Origin: Mycobacterium paraterrae
GTDB lineage: Bacteria; Actinomycetota; Actinomycetes; Mycobacteriales; Mycobacteriaceae
Direction of reading: 5' to 3'
Length of the DNA: 64,000 nt
NCBI RefSeq assembly: GCF_022430545.2
Contig: NZ_CP092488.2
Location: 3,658,001-3,722,000, forward strand
The first letter of the stretch is position 1. Each line of letters opens with the position of its first letter. Position numbers and translations under genes: made by a program. Shown in pieces: positions 42,536 through 51,225 of this stretch. The notes beneath the pieces were generated by a model. That model searched no databases. It was not told the origin of the DNA and saw nothing but the letters and a program-made list of their open reading frames with translations.

Positions 42536-43159
42536 ATGACTTCAGCGCAGCGCGAACGACGTGCACTGGTGTCGACATTTCGCGAGGTGGGTCCGCGAGC
42601 GCCGACGCTGTGCGAAGGCTGGAACACCACCGACCTCGCCGCGCACCTGGTGGTGCGCGAACGACGAATCGACGCCACCGCAGGGATCGCCCTGCCATTT
42701 CTGGCCGGCTACACCGCAAAAGTCCAAGACAAGGTCGCACGATCCACCAACTGGAACGCACTGGTCGAGCTGGTGGCATCCGGTCCGCCGATCTACTCAC
42801 CGTTCAAGCTGCTCGACCCGATCGCGAATCTCGGTGAGATGTTCATCCACCACGAGGACGTGCGCCGAGCCGTCGACGGCTGGGAGCCGCGCGTGCTCGA
42901 TGCTTCGACCGCGGTGCAACTGCGGCGCCAGCTTGGGCTGATGAGCCGGATCATGCTGAGCAAGCTGCCCGCCCATGCCGTCCTGCAGACGCCCGAAGGC
43001 GACCGCATCGCGACAGTAGGTCGGGGTGAGACGGTCACGATCACCGGCGAACCGCAGGAGCTGCTGTTGTTCGTCGCTGGTCGTGACGCGGTGCGCGTGA
43101 ACTTTGCCGGTGACGCCGCCGCAGTCGCTGCGATCCGCGACTCCCCGCGCGGGCTCTAG
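42536..43159 (+). CDS. TIGR03085-type metal-binding protein (DinB/maleylpyruvate-isomerase-like)
   Basis: The 207-residue protein has the N-terminal ERRALVSTFREVGPRAPTLC, GWNTTDLAAHLVVRERR with the first likely metal histidine, and GEMFIHHEDVRRAV with further histidines. This is the mycothiol-dependent DinB-like fold. The reaction is unknown; such proteins often use mycothiol as cofactor. ATG 42536 follows GAGGAG. It diverges from crtE over operator B and overlaps the convergent TIGR01777 gene by 4 bases. Confidence 0.88.
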   Translation: MTSAQRERRALVSTFREVGPRAPTLCEGWNTTDLAAHLVVRERRIDATAGIALPFLAGYTAKVQDKVARSTNWNALVELVASGPPIYSPFKLLDPIANLGEMFIHHEDVRRAVDGWEPRVLDASTAVQLRRQLGLMSRIMLSKLPAHAVLQTPEGDRIATVGRGETVTITGEPQELLLFVAGRDAVRVNFAGDAAAVAAIRDSPRGL

Positions 43160-44508
43160 CCCCGCCCCAGCAGGTGCCGGAGGGTTTGCTCGAGGCCAGG
43201 ACGGCGGAAGCGATGGTCGGCCTGCTGCAGCCTTGCGGGCAGCACCCGCTGGCTGGCCAGCGCGAGCTCACGGGCGCCCTGGTCGCCGAGAAGCACCTTG
43301 GGCCCGAGCGGCGGCACCGGCAGCAACGCCGGCCGGTGCAGCACACGCGCCAAAACCCGGGTGTATTCGACATTGCGTACCGGGTCGGTGGCTACCGCGT
43401 TGACCGGACCGGAGAGGTCGGCGTCCCACAGTGCGCGGTGATACACATCGACGAGATCGTCGATCCCGATCCACGAGAACCATTGCTGACCGTCTCCGAG
43501 CCGCCCGCCGAGTCCCGCGGCGAACAACGGCCGCAGCAACCGCAGCGTCCCGCCGGCGGGGGACTGCACGATCCCCGTGCGCACCCGCACCACGCGGATG
43601 CCGGCCTGCTCGGCCGGGGTGGTCGCGTCCTCCCAGTCGGCGACAACGTCGGCGAGAAATCCGTCGCCGCGCTCGCTGGTCTCGGTCAGCGTCTGGTCGC
43701 CGCGGTCGTAGCCGTAGAAGCCGATCGCCGACGCACTAACCAGAACTTTGGGTCCGTCGGTGGCACCGGCGAGCAATTCGGCGAGTCGACGCGTCGGCTC
43801 GATTCGGCTGTCTCGAATCGCGGCGCGGTGATCCTCGGTGAATCGGCCGGCGATCGATTCGCCGGCGAGATGAATGAGCGCGTCCACTCCGGCCAGCAGC
43901 TCGGGGTCTGGATTACCCGGATTCCACTGTCGTTCATCGGCATTCGACGAGGCGTGCCGAACCAGCCGAATTACCCGATGGCCGCCGGTGGACAGGAACG
44001 CGGCCAACTGCGACCCGACGAGCCCGGATGCACCAGTAATGGCAACCGTGAGCTGGGCTAGTCCGTGGTCTGCCGCCCTGCGGTGTGCGGCGAGGTCGTC
44101 GGCCAGTTGCTGGTGGCGGTAGCGGAACATCGACTTCAGCGCGGCCCCGGGAACCGGCGTGTCGACGTGGTCGATCACCCGCGTGCGATCGCCGTCGACC
44201 TCCTCGAAGTCATGGGTGTGCCGCCAGCGCACCGCCAGCTTTGCGGGCAGCGACGCCAGCCCGTCGGAACCGATCTCGTCGACGAAGCGACGCGGTGGGT
44301 CGTAGCCGTCCGGTTGGTGGTCGGCCACCCAGCGCAGACCACCGGGCAGGCCGAGTTCGGCCCGCCCATTCTCCAGTGACTCCGCTTCGCTGATCAATTT
44401 CATCGGCGACCACGGCGGTGTCAGCCGCGTGAATGCACCGGGCCGGGCGTGCCAGTCGAAGACCTCATAGATCGGGGCGTCGACCACGCTCGAATATTCG
44501 ATTCCCAT
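43156..44508 (-). CDS. Fusion of an SRPBCC domain with a TIGR01777 (SDR39U1-like) epimerase
   Basis: The 450-residue protein has an SRPBCC-like domain (residues 1-150; YSSVVDAPIYEVFDWHARPGAF... split here at 20) followed by an extended SDR: VAITGASGLVGSQLAAFL, DALIHLAGESIAGRF, VSASAIGFYG and WFSWIGIDDLVDV. TIGR01777 proteins are linked to cell division in cyanobacteria; here the role is unknown. ATG 44508 lies six bases after TACCGT on the minus strand. Confidence 0.9.
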   Translation of the reverse strand: MGIEYSSVVDAPIYEVFDWHARPGAFTRLTPPWSPMKLISEAESLENGRAELGLPGGLRWVADHQPDGYDPPRRFVDEIGSDGLASLPAKLAVRWRHTHDFEEVDGDRTRVIDHVDTPVPGAALKSMFRYRHQQLADDLAAHRRAADHGLAQLTVAITGASGLVGSQLAAFLSTGGHRVIRLVRHASSNADERQWNPGNPDPELLAGVDALIHLAGESIAGRFTEDHRAAIRDSRIEPTRRLAELLAGATDGPKVLVSASAIGFYGYDRGDQTLTETSERGDGFLADVVADWEDATTPAEQAGIRVVRVRTGIVQSPAGGTLRLLRPLFAAGLGGRLGDGQQWFSWIGIDDLVDVYHRALWDADLSGPVNAVATDPVRNVEYTRVLARVLHRPALLPVPPLGPKVLLGDQGARELALASQRVLPARLQQADHRFRRPGLEQTLRHLLGRG

Positions 44509-44514
44509 GAGCCG

Positions 44515-44520
44515 ACGGTA
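44515..44520 (-). promoter_or_regulatory. Candidate -10 hexamer TACCGT, leaderless
   Basis: On the minus strand the hexamer is followed by six bases and ATG 44508. Confidence 0.45.
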
Positions 44521-44531
44521 CCTCCGCCGTT

Positions 44532-44641
44532 AAGAACTCCGGCTCCTCCTCAGGCTGTTGCCAGCCTGCATCGTCGCCGGAGGCCAAGAACTCCCCGGCT
44601 CCTCCTCAGGCTGTTGCCGGCCTGCATCGTCGCCGGAGGCC
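44532..44641. repeat. Two tandem 54-56-bp hairpin-forming repeats
   Basis: Unit 1 (44532-44585) and unit 2 (44586-44641) differ by a 2-base insertion and one substitution. Unit 1 has a perfect hairpin CAGGCTG-TTGC-CAGCCTG nested in outer arms CTCCGGC/GCCGGAG. In unit 2 the single substitution (CGGCCTG) turns one inner pair into a wobble pair (G-U in RNA of one strand). They lie at the 3' end of the Rv3032-like gene and could be a tandem terminator for the leftward operon, although no T-run is present. Confidence 0.8.
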
Positions 44642-44646
44642 AACGC

Positions 44647-45891
44647 CTACCGATCCGGCAGCGCATGCTCGACGATGGGCAGCCGCGGCAGCGGTTGACG
44701 CTCGGCACGCTTGGCGGCCAGGTACACCTGCGCGGTCTCTTCGGCCACCGTGTGCCAGTCGAACGCTGCCGTCAGGCGCCGACGCGCGGCCTGGGCCCGC
44801 CGCTGCGCAGCCGCCGGATCGTCGAGCACCGCGTTGACAGCTTCGGCCAGTCGGGCCACATTCCGTGGCGGACAGGACATCCCGGTCTCGCCGTTGATGA
44901 CGGCCTCACCCAGGCCGCCGATGTTGGAAGTGACCAGCGGAGTTCCGGCGGCGGCGGCTTCCAGTGCCGCCAGTCCGAATGGTTCGTAGTGGCTGGGCAG
45001 CACCGCGGCATCGGCACGATGCAATGCGGCCAGCAGATCGTCGTGATCCAGCCGCCCAACGAAGCGAGTTGACTTGAGCACCTTGTATTTACGTGCCTGT
45101 GCGACGAGCCAGTCGTGTTGAGTACCTTCGCCGGCAATGGTCAGCGTGGTACCCGGGTGGGCGCGCCGGATACGGGGGAGCGCTGCGATCGCCTCGTGCA
45201 CGCCCTTTTCGTATTCGAGCCGGCCCACGTAGAGCAGTTCCGCCGGGCCGGTGCGGCTTTTGCGCCGCGCGAACGGCCAGCGTGCGGCTTCGATGCCGTT
45301 GCGGATCACCGTGGTATCGGCCAGGTCCGGTCCGAACAACTCGTTTATCTCGTCACTCATCGATGCCGAGCAGGTGATCAACGAGTCGGATTCGCGCACC
45401 AGCCACGATTCGACCGCATGCACCTGCCGGCTCAGGGGACCGGACACCCAGCCGGAGTGCCGACCGGCCTCGGTGGCATGGACCGTCGAAACCAGTGGTG
45501 CGTCGTAGAATTCAGCAAGTGCGATCGCCGGGTGCGCGACCAGCCAGTCGTGGGCGTGGACCACGTCAGGCCGCCACGGTTCGTCGCTGCGCTGCTCTTT
45601 GAGCGAGAGGCCGGCGCGGATCATCGCGTGTCCCATCGCCAGGGTCCACGCCATCATGTCGGTGCCGAACGTGAACTCGTGCGGGTCCTGTGCGGCCGCG
45701 AGAACCCTTACGTTCTCGTTGATTTCATCCGACGACGGATGGGTGCTCGGATCAGTGCCGGTCGGGCGTCGCGACAGCACGACGACCTCGTGGCCGGCAG
45801 CGGCAAGCGCGGTCGACAGGTGGTAGACGTGGCGACCCAATCCACCGATCACCACCGGTGGGTACTCCCACGACACCATGAGGATCTTCAT
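44647..45891 (-). CDS. GT4 alpha-(1,4)-glucosyltransferase (Rv3032-like)
   Basis: The 414-residue glycosyltransferase has MVSWEYPPVVIGGLGRHVYH, LLYVGRLEYEKGVHEAIAAL and the nucleotide-sugar motif HYEPFGLAALEAAAAGTPLV. The homologue elongates the alpha-1,4-glucan backbone of methylglucose lipopolysaccharide. ATG 45891 overlaps the stop of the upstream GH57 gene. It is the last gene of the Rv3030-Rv3031-Rv3032 unit. Confidence 0.93.
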   Translation of the reverse strand: MKILMVSWEYPPVVIGGLGRHVYHLSTALAAAGHEVVVLSRRPTGTDPSTHPSSDEINENVRVLAAAQDPHEFTFGTDMMAWTLAMGHAMIRAGLSLKEQRSDEPWRPDVVHAHDWLVAHPAIALAEFYDAPLVSTVHATEAGRHSGWVSGPLSRQVHAVESWLVRESDSLITCSASMSDEINELFGPDLADTTVIRNGIEAARWPFARRKSRTGPAELLYVGRLEYEKGVHEAIAALPRIRRAHPGTTLTIAGEGTQHDWLVAQARKYKVLKSTRFVGRLDHDDLLAALHRADAAVLPSHYEPFGLAALEAAAAGTPLVTSNIGGLGEAVINGETGMSCPPRNVARLAEAVNAVLDDPAAAQRRAQAARRRLTAAFDWHTVAEETAQVYLAAKRAERQPLPRLPIVEHALPDR

Positions 45892-47471
45892 CGCGGCAAT
45901 CTCCGGGCGTCGAGCGCGCCGAACAATCCGTCGGCCCGATTCCAGCCCTCGGCCAGGCGCTGTGCCACCTCGCGGCGGCCCGACGCCAGGGCGCCGGCGA
46001 TTTCACGGGTGGCGTGGGCGTGCAGGTGCGCGCGATAGCGGGCGTAGTCGGCCGCCGAATCCTTGCTCACCATGAACGGCCAGTCGCTAGACACGGTGAG
46101 CAGGGTCTCGCGCAGAATTTGGTCGGCGACGTGGTCGCGGGGGGTCGGCCCGTCGAGTGATGCTCTGTGGTCCAACGCCTTGTCGACGGCTGATAAGGCG
46201 GTGTCGACCACCTCGGCGTTGAGCTGAACCAGGTCGGCCACCTTCTCGCCCGACCACACTTGCCAATCCTTGCCCGAACCCCAAGAGCTGGGCGGCAGTT
46301 CGACGGCGCTACCGACGAGGCCGTTGTCGATGGCGTCGCTCAAAGTGCCGAGCCGCACGCCCGCTTCGGGGAGCGCCCGCAGCACGCGCTCGAGCCAGGC
46401 CGGCCCCTCGTACCACCAGTGACCGAACAACTCGGTGTCAAAGGCCGCGACTACGTGGGCCGGTCGGCCGATCCGAGCTGACTCGGCGATCAGTCGGCGC
46501 CGCACCACGTCGACGAAGTCGGCGACGTGGCTGTCGATTGCGCGATCGGCACGTTCAGGGTCGTAGGGCGCCTTTTTCTCCGACGGTACGTTGCGGCCGG
46601 TGACGCGGGCCGGCTTGAGGCCGGTGCGATGGTCGTAGGTGTGAAAGTCGCGGTAGGCGGCGTGACCGGGGTAACCCGACTTCGGTGACCACACGCGGTA
46701 ACTCACCTGCAAGTCGCGGCCGAATGCGACGACGCTGGAGTCGCCCACCGGCCGTCCGAGCGCGGTATCGCCGTGCAACGACGGGCCGTCGACCATGAAG
46801 TGGCCCACTTCGGCGGCGGCATAGTCGTGCTCCATGCCCGGGGCATAGGCGCATTCGGGCGCCCAGATGCCAGTGGGCTTGTGGGACAACCGCTGTCGGG
46901 CATCGGCCAATCCCTCGCGCAGCGCGAACTCCCTTAGTCGCGGATTGAGCAACGGCTGGAACGGGTGAGCCAGGGGACCGCCCAGCAGCTCGACGGTCCC
47001 GGCGTCGATCAGGCGGCGCAGCAACGGACTGGCGCCGTGCCGCCAGTGCGTCTGGAAATCTTCGAGCGCGCGTTCTGTCTCGGCCATCTCACGAATGCCG
47101 AAGGCGCGCAGCGCTTCTGGGGCTGAGGCGGCCGATCCGTCGTAGGTGTCGCCGGGTCGCAGGCTGGCCGCCTCGGCTGCACGCAGATGCCAGTTGGCGA
47201 GCCAATGATGCATCCCGTCAAGGCAATACGGATCGTCGAGTTGAGCCATCACGACCGGGGTGACACCCAGCGTGATCAACCGGTGCCGGTCTTCGTCGGC
47301 CAATCGGCGCAAAACCTGCAGCAGCGGAAGATAGGACGCCGCCCACGACTGGTACAGCCACTCTTCGCCGACCGGCCATCGGCCGTGATGTGCCAACCAG
47401 GGCAGGTGGGTGTGCAACACCAGGGTGAACAACCCCGGTACCGGCTCGCTCGGACTGTCGATCGGCGTCAC
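45888..47471 (-). CDS. GH57 alpha-glucan branching-type enzyme (Rv3031-like)
   Basis: The 527-residue protein has the GH57 landmarks FTLVLHTHLPWLAHHGRWPV, GIWAPECAYAPG (nucleophile Glu region) and VVAAFDTELFGHWWYEGPAW (acid Asp region), followed by a helical C-terminal domain. It should branch or process the MGLP/glucan chain. GTG 47471 overlaps the methyltransferase stop (GTGA), so the start is firm; the upstream open frame is antiparallel noise. Confidence 0.93.
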   Translation of the reverse strand: MTPIDSPSEPVPGLFTLVLHTHLPWLAHHGRWPVGEEWLYQSWAASYLPLLQVLRRLADEDRHRLITLGVTPVVMAQLDDPYCLDGMHHWLANWHLRAAEAASLRPGDTYDGSAASAPEALRAFGIREMAETERALEDFQTHWRHGASPLLRRLIDAGTVELLGGPLAHPFQPLLNPRLREFALREGLADARQRLSHKPTGIWAPECAYAPGMEHDYAAAEVGHFMVDGPSLHGDTALGRPVGDSSVVAFGRDLQVSYRVWSPKSGYPGHAAYRDFHTYDHRTGLKPARVTGRNVPSEKKAPYDPERADRAIDSHVADFVDVVRRRLIAESARIGRPAHVVAAFDTELFGHWWYEGPAWLERVLRALPEAGVRLGTLSDAIDNGLVGSAVELPPSSWGSGKDWQVWSGEKVADLVQLNAEVVDTALSAVDKALDHRASLDGPTPRDHVADQILRETLLTVSSDWPFMVSKDSAADYARYRAHLHAHATREIAGALASGRREVAQRLAEGWNRADGLFGALDARRLPR

Positions 47472-48265
47472 GTGCGCACCGCGATCGCAACAAGGTCGAG
47501 GCTGTCGTCGATGGGTCGCGCCGCATCGGTGCCGGCCTCGACGATGTCGAAGTCGTCGGCAGCGACGGCAGCGACATCGGCCAGCAGTTCCTCCGACCAC
47601 GGCGCGTCGGCGACGGCCCGTTCGATCTGGGCGTCGATGATCGAGCCGCCATGTCGAGCGTCCATCTCGCGAAGCCGAGCTCCATGGAAGACGCCGTACA
47701 TGCCGCGGACCTCAAAGCCCGCCTCGTGCAACAGTTCTGTCAGCTCGATGGCATTGAGCTCGCGAGTATGAAACGGATTGATCGGTGTGTCACGGCCCGG
47801 TGAAAACGTAATCCGGTTGGGCGTCGACACCATCAACAGGCCGGACGGACGCAACACCCGGGCGCACTCGCGGACGAACTGCGGCTGATCCCATAGATGC
47901 TCGATCACCTGGAAGTTCACGACGACGTCTACCGACTGGTCAGGCAGGGGAAGTTCGGCCAGGTTGCCGTGAATCACCCGGACGCGCGGGTAGCGGGCGC
48001 GGACGTGCGCGACCGTCGACGCGTCGTAGTCGACCGCGGTCACCTGCTGCGCGACCCCGGCGATCAGGTCGGCGCCGTAGCCCTCGCCGCAACCGGCCTC
48101 GAGCACGTCGCGGCCGCGGCAATGCCGCGCCAGCTGTTGGTAGACCACCTCATGGCGGCGGAACCAGTAATTCTCGACGTCGAGGCCCGGAATCGTGCGT
48201 TCACCGGTCAACGGCAACGCGGTGTCCGCGAGGGGATGCGGAACGTCAGGGATGAATGCGCTCAT
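47468..48265 (-). CDS. SAM-dependent methyltransferase of the MGLP cluster (Rv3030-like)
   Basis: The 265-residue protein has DVLEAGCGEGYGADLI, VTAVDYDASTVAHVRARYP and VDVVVNFQVIEHLWDQP. The M. tuberculosis homologue is in the MGLP operon and probably methylates sugar hydroxyls of that polymer. ATG 48265 starts the three-gene coupled operon and diverges from fixA. Confidence 0.9.
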   Translation of the reverse strand: MSAFIPDVPHPLADTALPLTGERTIPGLDVENYWFRRHEVVYQQLARHCRGRDVLEAGCGEGYGADLIAGVAQQVTAVDYDASTVAHVRARYPRVRVIHGNLAELPLPDQSVDVVVNFQVIEHLWDQPQFVRECARVLRPSGLLMVSTPNRITFSPGRDTPINPFHTRELNAIELTELLHEAGFEVRGMYGVFHGARLREMDARHGGSIIDAQIERAVADAPWSEELLADVAAVAADDFDIVEAGTDAARPIDDSLDLVAIAVRT

Positions 48266-48415
48266 TGCCTAGGCAGGCTAACCCGTCGTGAAGGGTTCGC
48301 GAATGTTCACCGCAAGTATTCCCGTGCGAGCGACGAGCATCACGCGCCTGTGAGGGCACCGGGGGGGCGAAACCCGCAGGACGACCCGCTATGGTGGGGG
48401 TGCAAGCCACACTAA

Positions 48416-48431
48416 GTTACCAGTCAGTAAC
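48416..48431. promoter_or_regulatory. Inverted repeat GTTAC-CAGTCA-GTAAC upstream of fixA
   Basis: Five-base perfect arms in the 251-bp region between Rv3030-like and fixA genes. The form is typical of TetR-type operators in mycobacterial lipid metabolism, but the regulator is not known. Confidence 0.45.
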
Positions 48432-48516
48432 ATGCGGGTGCGGTGCGCACAAAGATGTGACATAAGTTCTGTGGCTTGTTGCTGCAGAACGCACTCGAGG
48501 AGGACGAGCCACTCTC

Positions 48517-49317
48517 ATGACGAACATCGTGGTCCTGATCAAGCAGGTCCCGGACACCTGGTCGGAGCGGAAGCTGAAAGACGGCGACTGGACGCTGGAC
48601 CGTGAAGCCGCAGACGCCGTGCTGGACGAGATCAACGAGCGCGCGGTCGAAGAAGCGCTGCTGATCCGCGAGAAGGAAGCCGCCGACGGCACCGAAGGAT
48701 CGGTCACCGTGTTGACCGCGGGGCCCGAGCGCGCCACCGAGGCGATCCGTAAGGCGCTGTCGATGGGCGCCGACAAGGCCGTTCATCTTCTCGACGACGG
48801 CCTGCACGGCTCGGACGTCGTCCAGACCGGTTGGGCGTTGGCGCGCGCGCTGGGCACGATCGAAGGCACCGAGCTGGTCATCGCCGGCAACGAGGCCACC
48901 GACGGGACCGGCGGTGCGGTGCCGGCCGTGATCGCCGAGTACCTGGGCCTGCCGCAGCTGACGCACCTGCGCAAGCTGTCGCTGGAAGGCGGCAAGATCA
49001 CCGGCGAGCGTGAGACCGACGACGGCGTCTTCACGGTCGAGGCCTCGCTGCCCGCCGTGGTGAGCGTCAACGAGAAGATCAACGAACCGCGCTTCCCGTC
49101 CTTCAAGGGCATCATGGCCGCCAAGAAGAAGGAAGTCACCAAGCTGACGCTGGCCGAGATCGGGGTCGAGCCCGACGAGGTCGGGCTGGAGAACGCCGGT
49201 TCCAAGGTGCTGACGTCGACGCCCAAGCCGCCGAAGACCGCGGGCGAGAAGGTCACCGACGAGGGCGAGGGTGGCAACGACATCGCCAAGTACCTGGTCG
49301 GTCAAAAGATCATCTAA
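48517..49317 (+). CDS. fixA: Electron transfer flavoprotein beta subunit
   Basis: The 266-residue subunit accepts electrons from acyl-CoA dehydrogenases. VVLIKQVPDTWSERKL is the N-terminus, IAGNEATDGTGGAVPAVIAE is AMP/FAD-related and PAVVSVNEKINEPRFPSFKG is the ETF-beta signature. ATG 48517 follows GGAGGA. It is separated by 36 bp from fixB. Rv3029c in M. tuberculosis. Confidence 0.97.
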   Translation: MTNIVVLIKQVPDTWSERKLKDGDWTLDREAADAVLDEINERAVEEALLIREKEAADGTEGSVTVLTAGPERATEAIRKALSMGADKAVHLLDDGLHGSDVVQTGWALARALGTIEGTELVIAGNEATDGTGGAVPAVIAEYLGLPQLTHLRKLSLEGGKITGERETDDGVFTVEASLPAVVSVNEKINEPRFPSFKGIMAAKKKEVTKLTLAEIGVEPDEVGLENAGSKVLTSTPKPPKTAGEKVTDEGEGGNDIAKYLVGQKII

Positions 49318-49353
49318 GACGTCCACACTTACCGAAAGACACGGATAAAACTC

Positions 49354-50310
49354 ATGGCTGAAGTACTCGTGCTCGTCGAGCACGCTGAAGGCGCTATCAA
49401 AAAGGTCACCGCCGAATTGATCACTGCGGCACGCGCTCTGGGCGAGCCCGCCGCCGTCGTCGTAGGCAAGCCGGGCACGGCCGAGCCACTGATCGACGGC
49501 TTGAAGTCTGCCGGCGCCGCCAAGATCTACGTCGCCGAGTCCGACAATGCGGAGAATTACCTGATCACCCCGTTCGTCGACGTGCTGGCTTCGTTGGCCG
49601 AATCCGCCAGTCCCGCAGCGGTTTTGCTGGCCGCCAACGCGGACGGCAAAGAGATCGCCGGTCGGCTCGCCGCCCGGATCGGCTCTGGTCTGCTGGTCGA
49701 CGTTGTCGACGTGCAGCCTGACAACAAGGCGACGTGGTCGATCTTCGGTGGCGCATTCACCGTCGAGGGCCAGGCCAACGGTGACACCCCCGTCATCACT
49801 GTGCGCCCGGGCGCAATCGACGCCGAGCCGTCCGATGGTGCTGGCGAGCGGGTCGACGTCGAGGTTCCCGAGCCGGCCGAGAACGCCACCAAGATCACCT
49901 CGCGTGAACCGGCCGTCGCCGGTGACCGTCCGGAATTGACCGAGGCCACCATCGTGGTGTCCGGTGGTCGAGGAGTCGGCAGCGCCGACAAGTTCAGCGT
50001 GGTCGAGGAGTTGGCCGACTCGCTGGGCGGCGCGGTTGGTGCATCGCGTGCCGCCGTGGACTCCGGCTACTACCCGGGCCAGTTCCAGGTGGGCCAGACG
50101 GGGAAGACGGTCTCGCCCCAGCTGTACATCGCGCTCGGTATCTCCGGGGCCATCCAGCACCGCGCCGGCATGCAGACCTCGAAGACGATCGTCGCGGTGA
50201 ACAAAGACGAAGAAGCGCCGATCTTCGAGATCGCCGACTACGGCGTCGTCGGCGACCTGTTCAAGGTCGCGCCGCAGCTGACCGAGGCGGTCAAGACCCG
50301 CAAGGGCTGA
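49354..50310 (+). CDS. fixB: Electron transfer flavoprotein alpha subunit
   Basis: The 318-residue FAD-binding subunit has SGGRGVGSADKFSVVEELAD, GASRAAVDSGYYPGQFQVGQ, TGKTVSPQLYIALGISGAIQH and IVAVNKDEEAPIFEIADYG, the ETF-alpha C-terminal signature. With FixA it passes electrons from beta-oxidation to the quinone pool. A strong hairpin ends the operon. Confidence 0.97.
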   Translation: MAEVLVLVEHAEGAIKKVTAELITAARALGEPAAVVVGKPGTAEPLIDGLKSAGAAKIYVAESDNAENYLITPFVDVLASLAESASPAAVLLAANADGKEIAGRLAARIGSGLLVDVVDVQPDNKATWSIFGGAFTVEGQANGDTPVITVRPGAIDAEPSDGAGERVDVEVPEPAENATKITSREPAVAGDRPELTEATIVVSGGRGVGSADKFSVVEELADSLGGAVGASRAAVDSGYYPGQFQVGQTGKTVSPQLYIALGISGAIQHRAGMQTSKTIVAVNKDEEAPIFEIADYGVVGDLFKVAPQLTEAVKTRKG

Positions 50311-50319
50311 TCCAACGGG

Positions 50320-50357
50320 AAAGCCCCCGCCACGCCTGTACGCGTGACGGGGGCTTT
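50320..50357 (+). terminator. Strong hairpin terminator after fixB
   Basis: AAAGCCCCCG-CCACGC pairs with GCGTGA-CGGGGGCTTT around a short CTGTAC loop; about 16 pairs with one mismatch. Only a short T-run follows, as is usual in mycobacteria. Confidence 0.85.
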
Positions 50358-50448
50358 CTGCATGTGAGGGGCCGCCCGTCGAGCCTGCGTCTAGCCGCGG
50401 TGGCGGTGTCGAGTCTGCATCCAGCCGCAGTGTCGGCGGGTTGCTTAC

Positions 50449-50454
50449 TAGCCT
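50449..50454 (+). promoter_or_regulatory. Candidate -10 hexamer TAGCCT, leaderless
   Basis: TAGCCT is followed by six bases and GTG 50461. Confidence 0.4.
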
Positions 50455-50460
50455 GGTGTG

Positions 50461-50811
50461 GTGAGCAGCGACCCGCACCGCGAGCTGGTCAGCGTGGCCG
50501 AGGGCAGCGGCCCAGGCGCCGCTTCAGGCAAGACCGCGTTGGGCAGCGGATCGGCCACCGCCCGCGTGCGGGCGGCGATCCTGGCGTTGGCGCGCCACCG
50601 CGGCCCGGGCAGCAGCATCTGTCCCTCCGATGCGGCCCGCGCGGTCGGCGGCGACCGTTGGCGCGAGTTGACCGAGCCCAGTCGCAGCATCGCCTTCGAG
50701 TTGGCACGCGCAGGTGACGTGGAAATCACCCAGCGCGGTGCCGTGGTCGATCCGGGCCAGCAACCAGCCGGGCCCATCCGCATCCGCGTGACCTCGGTCG
50801 ACGATTCCTGA
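50461..50811 (+). CDS. DUF3253 family protein
   Basis: The 116-residue soluble protein has ARVRAAILALARHRGPGSSI, CPSDAARAVGGDRWREL and AGDVEITQRGAVVDP, matching the DUF3253 helix-turn-helix-like fold. Function is unknown. GTG 50461 is preferred to GTG 50458 because of the -10 spacing. Confidence 0.82.
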   Translation: MSSDPHRELVSVAEGSGPGAASGKTALGSGSATARVRAAILALARHRGPGSSICPSDAARAVGGDRWRELTEPSRSIAFELARAGDVEITQRGAVVDPGQQPAGPIRIRVTSVDDS

Positions 50812-50918
50812 TTGCGGAAGCCAGGCCGCTCGCTGGGAAGAAGCTGTCAATTACGCGTTTGAACCCTGAGGTAGCGGTGTACAAACAGGTGCCAAACTCG
50901 TTCCAGGGAAGGGACCCG

Positions 50919-51200
50919 ATGATGAAGGCAATGGCGCCGGCCGCAATCGCGATCGCCGCGGTTCTGTTCAGCGGATGTTCTGCATCGCAGATCGTCAACA
51001 CCGGTGGGGACACCAAGTGCAAGGACTTCACCACGCAGGACGAGAAGAAGCAGAACGACGAGGTCAGCAAGATGCTCAAGGACAAGAGCGGCGCCGAACC
51101 GTCGAACTTGCAGATCAGCGCCACCCGGTTGTCGGCGGTGACCTACTGCCAGACGCTGGGCAAGCCGGACAGCAAGATCGACGAGGCTCCGCACGGCTGA
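50919..51200 (+). CDS. Small lipoprotein with an HdeA-like domain
   Basis: The 93-residue protein has a signal peptide with lipobox VLFSGC. The mature part TKCKDFTTQDEKKQNDEV, with a second cysteine in AVTYCQTLGK, resembles the disulfide-linked acid-stress chaperone HdeA. Periplasmic acid protection is inference. GGGAAGGG precedes the ATG; the second codon is also ATG. Confidence 0.75.
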   Translation: MMKAMAPAAIAIAAVLFSGCSASQIVNTGGDTKCKDFTTQDEKKQNDEVSKMLKDKSGAEPSNLQISATRLSAVTYCQTLGKPDSKIDEAPHG

Positions 51201-51225
51201 GCGCGGGAAAGGTTGCGCCGGCGGC

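Noticed and set aside
48424..50478. Open frame of about 680 codons on the minus strand opposite fixA-fixB
   Set aside because: Antisense artefact; fixA and fixB are unmistakable on the plus strand.
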